Shown here in pieces: positions 48,846 to 60,360 of a DNA stretch of 64,000 bases. The first letter of the stretch is position 1. Each line of letters opens with the position of its first letter. The notes below the pieces were generated by a model. That model worked only from the letters and a program-made list of their open reading frames with translations, had not been told where the DNA came from and did not search any database. The translations under genes were made by a program, and so were the position numbers. The stretch is from Prostheceraeus crozeri (lineage: Eukaryota > Platyhelminthes > Polycladida > Euryleptidae), in contig CAJQUW010009060.1 in the NCBI GenBank assembly GCA_907163375.1, forward strand, positions 1 through 64,000, given 5' to 3'.

Positions 48846-50219
48846 ATGACTTCCGAAAAAATTAGTGCAGGCATGGTAGATTTTTCGATGTTGAAGCAAG
48901 GATGTGCTTCAGGACTATCAACAAACGAATACAATCGACTAATCGAAAACCAGGCAAATGATCGTATAATGGATGAGCTACCGGAAAACATCAGTGTCGA
49001 CTGCTTATTTGACTCCATCAATGATAATGACAAGCTTAGCTCTGATGAACAATCACTGTCATCTCAAATGCAAGCACAAATACAAGAGGAAATGAATAAG
49101 TTCGAGAGAAGCCATAGATCTGAATCTTCAGTAATTCAAGAAAGAGTTCATGTCAAAAAGTGTGAAGAATTTCTTCAATTGAAGAATTTAGACTGTGATT
49201 TTAAAGCTATCTCAGCTAGTGACTTAAATTTCAGATTGAGATATTTTTACAGTCAACTAAAAAAGAACAACGGAGAATGTTATTCTGGCTCTTCTCTACT
49301 ATGCATTAGAGCAGCTTTGCATCAACATTTCTCAACATCTCCTCTCAACAGAGAATTCAATATAATGCAAGACAAAGAATTCGTGTCCTCCAATAACATG
49401 CTAAAGTCGAAAATTTCAGAATGGCTGAAATCAGGGAAGAGGACAAATCATTTTCCTCATATAGAAGAAACTGACCAGCAAAAACTTGCCTTGTATTTTG
49501 ATCAAAGCACGCCAACCATTTTACAGCAAGAAATCTGGTACAATATAATGTATTACTTCGGTAATCGAGGACGTGAAGGTATCCGGGACTTGACTGTTGA
49601 AAACTTCGATTTCGCGTGTGACTCAAATGACGAAGAATACGTCTACATGATACACGACATTCACCAAAAGAATGTTAAACCTTCCTGCACCTAGAAAGAC
49701 TTCGATAACTGTAAGCAATCAAGAATGTACGCCAACAAACGGGAGCCAAGCATTTGTCCAGTGAGAAAATTTCGACTTTATCTATCAAAAATTCCTAGTG
49801 GATGCAAAAATCTTTTTCCAAAACCAAAAAAAGTCGGTAAGGTCGACTGGTATCAATCAAAGCAAGTGATAGGAAAAACTCTTTTTGGAACAATGATGAA
49901 AACGATCTCCAAGGATGCCAAACTTTCAAAAGAATATACGAATCTCTGTATTCGCCCGACTGTAGTTACAAATCTACGAGAAGATGGGTTTGATCGTGTT
50001 GAAGTGTGTGCCATTACAGAGCACAAATGCGAGAAATCAATTGAGCGATATGACAAAACGTGCAAGGAAAGGACATTTCAAAGAATGTCAAATTTTTTGG
50101 GAAAACGGAAGAGAAAATTTGAAAATGTGTCGGTAGAAGCAAACTGCTTTAATTCGTCTAACAAATCTGACAATGGACTATCGTTTTTTAATTGCCAATT
50201 CAATAATTGTTTGTTCTGA
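48846..50219 (+). CDS. Crypton tyrosine recombinase (DUF3504/ZMYM2-like), one internal stop
   Basis: This is the enzyme that would excise and integrate the element through a covalent tyrosine link. The frame covers 456 codons plus one internal TAG at 49692-49694 (codon 283). From the ATG: an acidic N-terminal part; a core-binding domain at codons 100-190 with L-R-Y-F-Y-S-Q-L-K-K-N-N-G and S-L-L-C-I-R-A-A-L; a catalytic domain with G-N-R-G-R-E-G-I-R-D-L at about 239-249 (first Arg); R-M-Y-A and C-P-V at about 292-306; Arg370 in I-R-P-T-V-V-T-N-L; His393 in T-E-H-K; and Tyr402 in S-I-E-R-Y. All expected catalytic residues appear present. The same domain forms the ends of the vertebrate ZMYM2, QRICH1 and KIAA1958 proteins. 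The TAG lies in a linker and reading continues in the same frame, so the copy is nearly whole. Confidence 0.88.
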
Positions 50220-50314
50220 GAGAACATTTCACTGAATAATTTCTTGTGCAAGCATGACTAATTTGTGATTATTACGATAATATTTTGATATTTTTCAGTA
50301 GTTTTTATTTAAAA

Positions 50315-50347
50315 ATTCGTACTGCAATACCGCATTGCAGTACGAAT
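50315..50347. repeat. Perfect hairpin with 14-bp arms
   Basis: ATTCGTACTGCAAT and its complement are separated by ACCGC. It lies 96 bases after the Crypton stop codon, so it could be its 3' end structure or a recombination site. Confidence 0.88.
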
Positions 50348-50576
50348 TGCATTGGTTTAATGTATAGTAAAAAATAGGACTGCAATATGACTAATAGTTA
50401 TTACAATACCATAGAAAGTCTACTATTATCTACTTGTATGCTGCTACCAGTAGCTAGGAAATTACAAATCAAAATTTGATCGTTAGAATAGAAATCTTTG
50501 AAATACGCCCACTTGGGAATATCATAGATTTATCAATTGAACCTCTATAAAATTTTACCGATAACTCTGATACATC

Positions 50577-50687
50577 CATGGACGCCTAGATATATGAAGC
50601 ACACATAAGCTAGATATATTGTCTTAACTGACGCAGAATAAAATGAAATGAAATGAAATATGGTGCTTCATATATCTAGGCGTCCAC
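50577..50687. mobile_element. 111-bp P-type MITE
   Basis: The ends CATGGACGCCTAGATATATG (26 bases with the rest) and the complement at 50663-50687 match the tips of the two larger P-type elements here. A perfect 8-base duplication GATACATC stands at 50569-50576 and 50688-50695. The inside is non-coding with a short AAATG run. As in the larger copies, the left end starts CATGG while the right end stops at CCA(T/C). Confidence 0.93.
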
Positions 50688-50747
50688 GATACATCACACT
50701 GGGCATAGTTCTGTATAGTACCATAGATAACCTGAACAATGTAATTA

Positions 50748-50839
50748 TATATGCCTATTTAGAGGTCAGCAATGATCCATCTGGAGGTTGCTTGCGCGAC
50801 CTCCAGTTGGATCATTGCTGACCTCTAAATAGGCATATA
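50748..50839. repeat. Hairpin with 41-bp arms and 10-base loop
   Basis: Arms 50748-50788 and 50799-50839 are complementary at 40 of 41 positions; the loop is TGCTTGCGCG. No coding content. It lies 60 bases beyond the P-type MITE. Confidence 0.93.
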
Positions 50840-53800
50840 AATATAACATTGTCAATGTCGCACAGAAATCGTACTAACATATCCGTAGTGCCATGATATC
50901 TTCACCGGACATTATAAAAAGAACTTGCGGTCAAATTCAGTACTCTTTCATGTTCCAGCGACATTTTTCTGCAAGACTTGATCTCATTACTTATATCATC
51001 AACTTGTCGTGTTGAGATTGCCAACGGAAAATTAAAGTCATTATCATTCTCAGTCAGAAGTCTAAGTTGATGAACTTTGTCATTTTGCATTGAATAAAGA
51101 GTCAACAACTTTTGTCGAATGTTTCTGCTGCAGAATATTTCCGTCTTTCAAATGCACCAGAATAGACTGCTCCCTTTAAACGCAGTTTTTCTTTCCATAA
51201 GCATACAATCGATCAAAGAGGATCCCTTCACAGAAATCTAAATTAATTGTTGAAAAAATGTTATTTCACAATTTCATTCAAACATGATTTAAAGCGATAG
51301 AAAGATATTCATGTCTGTAATGATCCTATGACTCTTAAATGCGTCATTAACCCTTTAGGCGCCGCATTTTTTCGAAAATTCTATAGTTTTTGTTATGTCT
51401 ATTTTTCCCAAATTATCGAATGTTATGATAATACATGCTATTCCAATATGAAATATATATACTAGTACATAATATCAAGTGTCAAACATGACACAGTTTG
51501 ATTTTCAAGTCAATAGAATGTGGTTTCAAAACAAATACGCGCAGAGTGGCAGCACGCACGCATCTTTCTGACATGATTTCTGTCGTCTGCGCCGCGCTAC
51601 TGTCTACTGTGCGATCACTGCAAACAGTACAATCGACGCCTTGTGTTTGTTTGCTCAGAAAAGTGAAGTGCCTTTCAATTTTGGGTTGGTCACCCGAAAC
51701 TTCGTCTTATTAGCCCGTGGACAACTTCGCAATCTTCCAGCAGCGATACACAAATCTATTGAATGAAAGATTCAGAGAGATTGAGGAAATTGAATGAATG
51801 ATGCTGAATATGAATATGCATTGCTCAAAAAAAGTGTGATGAAAAAAAAGGTGTTCACAAATTGATACCATTTCCTTCCTGGAGCGATGTCAGATAAAGT
51901 TGTGGATTTGATTCATTTCATTCCACACCACACACACACATGAGTTTAGTTATAATCACAACACATACAGATATATGTTTCGAATCCCGACCATTCTCAC
52001 TCTAATCGAACTGCATCTTCCACAAAACAATCATTTGTGTATACAGTCAGTGTATGACATAAACGTTTGATCGCGGTGCCAGGCTTGCTCATACCAAAAG
52101 CTTACCATTCCAGAATAATACAGAACAGGATCATGCCCTCGTAGAGATAGATTGCCTGAAAGGCAAGTGCCAACCGCACCGCGTCTGATTAAATTTATAC
52201 ACCACAAACAAACCAGCAGCCCTGACTAACTGTCGAAAGCAAACACTGTGACCTTTAACTTCGTCGATATATACACACTACGACCAACTTATCTGTGCAC
52301 CAGAGATTCACAGTATGAACGCTAGATTGGTAGGGGACGAACCAGTATCAACTTCGTACACCTTTACCAAAGAATATTACGGAAAATCAAGATACCCCAT
52401 TTATTTCAACATTTTGTAATCACCAGTATCCACCCCATTTATCATTTTTCATTTTTTTCATCTATTTCAAAGAAATTCTTCTGTTGTTGCCACAAATCGA
52501 AATTTTCTTTTGTAAAACCTTTTGATCAATTATAGCAAGCAGAAAAACTTGGGTTGTTGAATTGCCACCAAAGTAATGGTTTGTTTTGTTCGAGATGCAA
52601 TTCTTTTAATACTTGTCTCAAAGCAGAATGCAAAAATGATTAATGAATTATTCAATTTCATCAAGATGTGAAAAAAATGATTTTTTGGACAATTTAACCA
52701 AAATTTCTGACCAAGTGGTTTGACCAAAAATATAATCATGTTTTCAGAATCTTTCTGAGTTATGGGAAATGTATCATTCAAAAAAAACCTAAAAAAGCGT
52801 TTCCATTATGAGATACAATTCATTTTCTGAGCTCATTGAATCAACCCAATTGTTTCCAGATAACATTTGTAAAGATATGTTTTCACATTTATGGTTCGTC
52901 CTCATTCTCATTTTTCAACGATCAGATCAATATGTTTATTATCATTAAAATCACAGAAATAGGTATTCTATCCGTCTTTATATTTAAGGTAAAACATTAG
53001 CCAATGTGGTCAACTGCTGCTCCTCAAATCAAAATCAGGCAGCTATTCCCTGCTTCAAATTTACATTCTCATTAACTAATTTCGCGTCGATTACGAAGGG
53101 GGCGGCAGTGGGTCTCCCCTGCTTCCTGCATATTTTGTTAAATTACCAGACTTGACACTACCTGACTGACATCATTCTCTGATTCATGTCCACGACAACG
53201 TTCACTTCTAGATCAGACCTGGTGATCAGCTTCCACTTCTTCTAGACCATTACTCCAAGGAAAAATGATCACTTCGCTTCCCACAACCTTCCAACAGCAA
53301 AATATCATTGGTGATTGCGTGTGTTCCAAATGATCAATTAATCTAGAAATCTCGCCGAAGTTGGTTGGTCATTGATCAAAATAACCAATCAAGACAATGA
53401 ATATGAATGAAGAAATATCAACACGGATAACCAGATATGAATATGTGCAATCCAATAGAAAGAAAGAAAAGCAACGTGTGAAACATGCGACCAAAATAAT
53501 TACCACAATAGTTGGAAGTAAATAGCATGTACGCGTTAAAGGCATAGATAACATCGGATTGTATATAAACCGTGACTTAGTACTGACACTTTGATAAGCA
53601 ACCTAGCTGTCAACAAAATTATCAATTTTCGACCGATTTAACTACTACGAGGTACTTTCTGGCATATTGCGTTTAATCAGTAAAGGCAGGTTTGAAGCTT
53701 GGACGTCAGAACGAAGGGAAACCGAGAACACATTCTTACCACAAGACCACAGAACCATTTGTTGAGAGCAACAATTAGCCAGCAATGGAACGCGGAATGC

Positions 53801-55348
53801 TGATTGCTTTCGTAAGCACACAATAGGAGTACAAAGATTATAGATACGAATTAAGCCATTCAGAAAGTTTTCGCATATCTTCAGAGCAATTACATGCAGC
53901 ACCTACAAAGTTGTTATCCCCTAAGAATAAATTCTCATGAATGCGATAAGTTTCTTCAGTAGTTGTGTTCCGACAAAACTAATCTCAACCTTTCTTGTAG
54001 TATCTCATGCATGACTAGATACAGTGCAAGATATTCCTCGAGTGCTTCAGATGTAACAAACAACTAAGGACAGTTGAAACCAGCTTATAATAATGTTGCT
54101 ATACACTGCGCACTATATTGCCCAGGCAAAATAATGTATGATTTCTTGATGCACGAGAATTAATGATCAGGTAATCAATCATTTCTTATTATCAGTCTTC
54201 AATCTTGGTCACGAGACCGCAGTGCACACTGGAGTTTTTTGTCGTAGAGAAAATGACTGCCATTCTATTCTCAAGAGACGCATATATATCAAAATTTCAT
54301 TATTCATGAGACTTTGTTATCAAAGGGTTCTGTTACGAAGTTTATGATAAACATGTGGCAGACATTTCTTTATTCGTTTATCACTGTAAAGCAGTCAAAA
54401 TGATGACATTGACATAATTGTTTGGTTGACAAATGATAAATGAAATGCGTGTACTCCTTATTACTGTCAATAGCACCAGCTATAAGAAGTTTATCGAAAT
54501 GTGAAATGCTAGTAATCAGAAAATTCTGCTTAAATTCCTGAGTTTTAGATTGGTCTCTCAAAGGTCAGAAACCACTAATAAACAAGCAATCAATAATTGT
54601 ACGGAACGTAAACTACACAAATAATTAGCTTAATTGCTTTCTTGTAAATTGCGTGATTTTCTTTTAAATTGCATGAAACGATCAACAGACGATTACTGAA
54701 ATCGCCCAACCTCAATCACATTGAACAAGTCTGATAATCGTCAAACGGATTGAACATATCGTGAGAGAACTATGAGATATGTGACGGGGTAAAGCAAAGT
54801 TGATGTACATGCACAATATAAACTACTTACAAGAATGTTTAACGGACTCGACAACAATAGAGACATACAGACAAATTTTCCTTTTGTTGCTGCTTCTAAA
54901 TATATGCAATGCATCTCGCATATAAGTTCCTATCCTTTCGTCCGCACTGGCTTTCATGCCATTTATAACGACATATTACGAATACTCACATCAACTGCAT
55001 TTAATGCCGCCAAGATCTGTGCACACAGCGCAGAAATCCTGAAGTTTCCCGTGGCCAGCAGTCGAATTTGCACTTACAGGTATTACGGAAATCGTCTGCT
55101 AGTCAGCCAAGTGAGATTATTTTGCTTACACAAATTTAAATGAACCTGTCAATAACAGAATGACCACGAGAGGCTCCACTCAGTTTATCTATTTCTTGGA
55201 TATCCTTGAATTATTTGATTCGAATGAACTTAAAGATGTTTAATAACAATCAAGTGCTATTTTACTGTTATTCTGATGATTAATTACATCCTTAAAACAG
55301 TTTCTGTTTTTATAAGTAGTTCTTTAACATTTCATTCTTATATTTCAG
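50840..55348. other. Intronic, nothing recognised
   Basis: AT-rich sequence up to the TM2 exon. A short CA run lies near 51930-51945. The minus-strand frame at 50902-51108 is protein-like in composition but has no family match I can make. Confidence 0.5.
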
Positions 55349-55435
55349 GAATGAATATATTTGTTGCCTTTTTCCTGCTCTTACTCCTGTTAGAAGATAC
55401 AACACCTTCTGCCTCGAGTACCTTTCCACTCATTG
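55349..55435 (+). CDS. nAChR subunit, TM2 (pore-lining) exon
   Basis: An 87-base exon between TTTCAG and GTAAGT completes the Gly codon begun at 5682 and reads 28 more codons. It aligns without gaps to nAChR TM2 and the TM2-TM3 linker, ending in P-S-A-S-S and then P-L-I-G, the family's P-L-I-G signature. By position, 2' is Val, 6' Asn, 9' Val (usually Leu), 13'-18' are all Leu, and 19'-20' are Glu-Asp, which keep an outer acidic ring. The -1' residue is Ala, so the inner glutamate ring of cation channels is missing. There is no length change in the TM1-TM2 linker compared with alpha7. The exon lies 49.7 kb after the previous one. It is too short to stand out as an open frame, but the phase match and motifs make it secure. 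Confidence 0.93.
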
Positions 55436-55811
55436 GTAAGTGAGACTTTCATTGAATATCAACTGCATTATGAAACAGAAACACAGTTGCAGTGCAGTAT
55501 TAATTGTAGGCCTAATAGATCCACTTTCATAATTTTGAGACAAACTGGCATGCTTATTCCAATTAATGAGTTCAGTTTAGCAAAGTCAAAGCATTACTTT
55601 CAGACTTGAGCTTAATATTTGATAACCAGTGCTGAGATTCGCAATTAACAAGTTAGTGAATTATCGACGGGCATTCATTAAATATCACTTTCCACACACT
55701 TTCCACACACTTCATCACTTTAAATTTATTAATTTTTTTTAGTGCGCCTGAATTAATTGATAAATGCTGCTTATTGCAAACACAGTGTCTTAGTAAAATA
55801 GAACCAGTGTA

Positions 55812-55900
55812 CTAGGGCTGCTGATGATTCCTGATATTGAATGAAATGACAGCTATTCAAGTCTGTTCCCATTTTTCAACTGAAGATGTAACTCAATATT
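55812..55900 (+). repeat. Dispersed repeat, second copy
   Basis: Matches 44209-44296 in inverse orientation, with the same order of blocks CTAGG, CTGCTG, CCTGATATTG, CTATTCA and CATTTTTCA. Non-coding. Confidence 0.7.
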
Positions 55901-58900
55901 TAATAATTTTATTCAAATAAGCAATGCCCCGCTCGTAGTTGTTTTGCGCTCTGTCTATCTAGTGTTCCACTATACTCCGAACGCGAGAATAGCCAGAAAA
56001 TCGAGTTTTAGTCATATAGTAGAAGATGCTGTGTGCGGGCCGTTTCTCGTGCTATGCAATGCAAACATATTTTATTATAACAAAATAATAATGACAATCA
56101 CAAATAATAATTGTTCTGAAGATTCGACATGCGAAGTCACTAAAATATTTTTTGATGAAAGTAAGAAACACAAAAGAAGCATGAAATATGATGCGGCCAG
56201 CAGAATACTTAGGTCATTGGGGCCTTGCCTCGCACAATTGCGATAGACAGTTTTGCTTGAGCCAAGCCGTCTCGCGTCGATCTCCGGTTGCGTCGGAAAT
56301 TAGGTCCCCGATTTTTTTTCACTAATTTCTTGTGGATTCAGCATGTACTCCTGTTGTTTCTATGACTATCAACTGCAACATGTAGTGCGGCATATTTTGA
56401 TATCTTCCTCTGCTCCGAACAAAAGGCCGCTTGCTGAGTCGAAAACTTTGGAATTTGAGAATGTTCACGTAGTATTCCACAAGAGGCTTTTACCATTTCT
56501 GTACGGAAAGGTAGTACATTCAATCCTGTACTTATTTAGAAGTAAACGTGCACTATTTCTCACTGGTTGGTCATTGGTCAAAATACTAGATCAACATTTC
56601 TTCAATAGTAAAGCTTGACATTTGCTTCACTCTTGCTCGACAATTGATTATGGAACTTATTGATTGCAAATTGCAACATAATTATCTAGACATAAATTAT
56701 TTTGTAGGTGTATTACATGGATTTCTATGAAGTATTTAATGTCTACTTCACTGTAAAATTAGATAATGAATGTCATATAATTCTTCACAGCATTAAATAC
56801 CATTTACAAATCCACATTTCTGCATACCTTTACCACCAGAAATTATTGTCGGTTGGTTGTTTAATCTCAAGTAAAAGCGGTTAGATTTCTTAAGTAACTT
56901 TGTTTTTTTCCAAAACGTTTGTAGTTATTATGAAAGTGGATTTTGCTCATGTTGTGAAAGCTAACTTATAAATGCATTCAACAAACTGTTAATTCGAATA
57001 ATTTGCGTAAATTCCTGAAAATGAAAAAATTGGGAATAAGCTTAGACACTTGCCAGTAGCAATAATGATAATGGTAAAGCATAGGTCTGGAGAACCATCA
57101 TTATGTAATGTGTGCAAAAAGGCAGTTCCCTCCTGAAAAGTACAGTATAATGCCAAAAAATAAAGGCAAATTTAGACACGCACAAAAACAATGCCATGAT
57201 CATTTTGGCATGCGCTGTCGATGAAGAAAATAAAGATTTTAAGACCGCACCTCACTTAGGATTTTATATTTTCTGACAGATACCCTTTCGAGATTTTGTT
57301 GTAGCCGTTTTATAATCGTTAACATAACCCATTGGATAAAATATAAGGATGACACTTCTTCAGGGCAACAGGACATTATTTTAATAAAAAGGCCTAATGC
57401 GATCAAAATTATATTTCTTATTGTCACTTGTAACGCTGCTGAATTGAAAATTTTTGTGGATTGAGATAACGAGTTCATACAAAGCTTTCAAGATGATAAG
57501 ATATGTTGTGATTTATTTGAAAAGATTGCATCACTTTGCTTGGTTTCGAATTGCTCTAAAGCTAGAGAATCTATCACTGACTTTGATACGGAACGCAAGT
57601 GAATCATATTCAGTTGATTTTGAAATTAATGACAGGAAGATTACGTCATTTTGATTTAGATCTGTGTCCACGAAATCCAAGACATTTCCGTTTATCATCA
57701 ATTAATTATATAAATCTGTTGATTTTCCAACATCTCGCACTAACAATGATCTCTGTGGATAAATCTCCAACTCCGGTGTGTGTAAACTTGGATTGCCTTT
57801 ATATTTCTTCGCCGCTACGAACTCCAGTGCACATATTTAAACAAGAAAACGGGATGACTGTTAGTGCGTCGGCATAAGAAGTTGTTAGCGATGGAATACA
57901 ATTTTGACTTTGTCAAAAGAAGTATCTATAACAAATGTAAGTAAGTCTGGAAAGGATAATAAGGATATCTGAAGCTACAAACAATTAACTAATGAAAATT
58001 ACCGCTAGTAGAAAAGTCGCTAAATTATTTAATTAACAGCAAAATATATTGAAAGACTTTGATCATATACCATTAAACTTAAGACTCTTTCATTAGTCCT
58101 TTCAGGAATTATCCCTAGCTTGAGAAGTAATTTACTGTGGAAGTAAGCACATTAGTTATGCTGTTGTTAATCATTCTTTAATCCAAATTATCTTGTATTT
58201 TCGAGGACACTTAGCTAATAACTGATAGCATTGCTCCGTTCTTTAGTGTCTCATGACTCACCTTTAATTGCTTAGATAATTGTAATGACCTTTGCAAGAT
58301 ACTTATATACAAATATATACTTATATACATCTATACAACTCTAATTTTATCAATGGAAGATTGACAATTTAAAAATAGAGAAGGAGAGGAATGATTGATA
58401 TGACAGCCAAATAGCAAAAAGAAGATTCAGTGCATCAATTTCTCTTGTAACAATAATCATTTGCATAGCGTTATCATCTTAAAATGCATCTTTAGACACT
58501 CATCAGTTGCTTCAATAATAAATATATGATAACTAAAAATAAACTGACACAATCAAGCAAATGTTGATTTGTAGTATAAATGAATATTGAGAACATTAGC
58601 AGAGAAGCGGTCTGCTTTTTTTATTGACTGTTTAATCGGAGCAGATGTACATCATTAATCTAAAGTTGATTTGCAGTTCAGTTTAATAATGTGATAGTGG
58701 TACAAAAATGATTCGAATGTCAAAGTCTTGTTTTCATTGACAGATTAGCACTTCTTTGACCTACTGTCAAATGGTCCAAAGATCACACATAACTAGAAAT
58801 GTAATCAAGTGGACGATTTAGGGATGGTGCATCCAGGTAACTTCCAAGTGAGCGGAAAGATAAATTTAATGCATTGACGGATAGCAGAAAACAGCTCCTC

Positions 58901-59629
58901 ATTGTTCCGTCTGAATTTCTTGTGCATACCTGAACGCCACGATTACCTAAGAATCAAAGAATTCAGAATCCCTGATAAATTCATCCCGTCTGAGTAGCGA
59001 TTTGGAGAATTAAGCAGTACAAGTTTCGCTGCACAACTTGATACGGATTTAGTTCCTTGACTGTGATTTTGCTATTCATAGTAACTAGAATTTCGTATGT
59101 TTTGGTAGTTTATCATTAAAGAGGCTGCTTATTGTTCAATAGCTCTACGGAACTTTGTTCAAGAAGATCAAGAAGATCAAGAAGACCATGTTCAGGATCA
59201 TCTGTTTTGAGGAGACTAAAGTTGATTGATCATCATTTACAATTCTTCAATAAGAAGTGTACCTGCACACGCCCACGGACGTAGCCAGGGACCCCCATTG
59301 CTCGAGTAAAGAAAATGAGATTATCAGAATTTCCTATACTGTTTAAAATCATCACATGATTGAGCGAAGAGAAAATATCAGGAATAAAATTCAAGATTGG
59401 AAGATTGTCAGGATGAATCGATTCTCTACAAGCTTCGAGGAATGTCTGTATACAAATCTCCTTCCATATAGTAAGGCCACAGATGGTGCAAAGATTGAAT
59501 GAAATTCTACGTGTAGGATGGACAAAAAGTTTACTCTTAGACATTTTCAATGGAAGGATGGAGGACAATCCCCTGCCGCATGGCATCGGTATGCAAATCC
59601 AGTTTTCATAGGTCCACCACTTCTCCCCT

Positions 59630-59734
59630 TGAAAATCCTGCCTACATACCTGGGCACGCCTGCGCTTTTATATTCAAGTCGAAACAGCTTCCTCTAACAG
59701 GATGGACGAGGTACAACGACGAGGTCATCATAGG
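59630..59734 (+). other. Possible exon of an unrelated gene
   Basis: The frame reads S-T-T-S-P-L-E-N-P-A-Y-I-P-G-H and then G-W-T-R-Y-N-D-E-V-I-I, is preceded by TTTTCATAG and is followed by GTAATT. The N-P-x-Y-I-P-G block is reminiscent of ciliary microtubule-inner proteins of the FAM166/CIMIP2 type, but the rest does not clearly fit. It could equally be chance. Confidence 0.25.
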
Positions 59735-60360
59735 TAATTTGTGGGACTTCATCGTGCTGGTGTTCTTCTTTTCTACCGCTCGATTATCGTCATGATTTTG
59801 TCATATTCAAAACAATTGATTAGCGACCCCATGCATAAATTCCTTATCTGGACTGAACTGAACTGAGAGTGCAGCATCAAGATGAGAAACTATTTCCTTG
59901 TGTCAATGATTCGTTTTTCAAACGAGGTGCAGTGAAAGTACGATACTTTGAGTTTGCATCCTAATCGAAGCTAAAGACTGCTTGTTTTTTTTCATTTACT
60001 TTGTATGTCTTAAGACTCTCAGCATTGAGGCACTTGAAAGTAAGTATCGATTGTCAGTCATTATTACTTGTTTAATACATGTGCCATTTTGTCGGAACCA
60101 AGGTTGCCTTCCATACAGTGAAGCACTAAATGGGCGAACTTCTGTCTATGTATTCTTCAAGTAGATTTTCACTGCCCATAAATCGAATTGAGCCGCATTC
60201 TCAGGGTGCGAAGTTTTATATTTGCAGTCATGTAAGTTCTTAGAAATTGAGAACATTTGCATGAAGAAAATTTTAACTTGAATGCAAAATATGATGATAT
60301 CTTATGACTTATACATTTTTATCTTATTATAGCTTATTTGATGCATTTCTTGTCTTTTAG

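Larger units (their letters stand above)
48611..50404 (+). mobile_element. Crypton (tyrosine recombinase) transposon
   Basis: The recombinase frame is bracketed by a 16-base inverted pair, ATTGTAATAACTATTA (starting near 48611) and its complement (ending near 50403). The 8-mer ACTGCAAT, in either orientation, occurs at 48529, 48579, 48788, 50321, 50334 and 50379, three times on each side. Cryptons insert by tyrosine recombination and normally lack long terminal repeats, so the true ends are uncertain and the repeats could be recombinase sites. Confidence 0.7.
5683..55348 (+). other. 49.7-kb intron between TM1 and TM2 exons
   Basis: The borders are GTAAGT at 5683 and TTTCAG ending at 55348, with matching phase (one base, then two, forming a Gly codon). 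The intron contains nearly all the mobile elements and both tandem arrays annotated here. Its size is inferred from the two exons being consecutive in the protein; no alternative TM2 exon was seen inside it. Confidence 0.88.
55436..60360 (+). other. 4.9-kb intron between TM2 and TM3 exons
   Basis: GTAAGT at 55436, TTTTAG ending at 60360. It contains the dispersed repeat at 55812-55900, a small AAGAAGATC triplication near 59160 and a possible unrelated exon near 59630-59734. The rest shows nothing recognisable. Confidence 0.88.

Noticed and set aside
51347-51380. piggyBac-like end (TTAA followed by CCCTTTAGGCGCC)
   Set aside because: No matching inverted end with TTAA and no transposase were found; one short end is not enough.
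55944-56246. 100-codon plus-strand frame
   Set aside because: No family motif and no convincing splice sites; probably chance in the intron.
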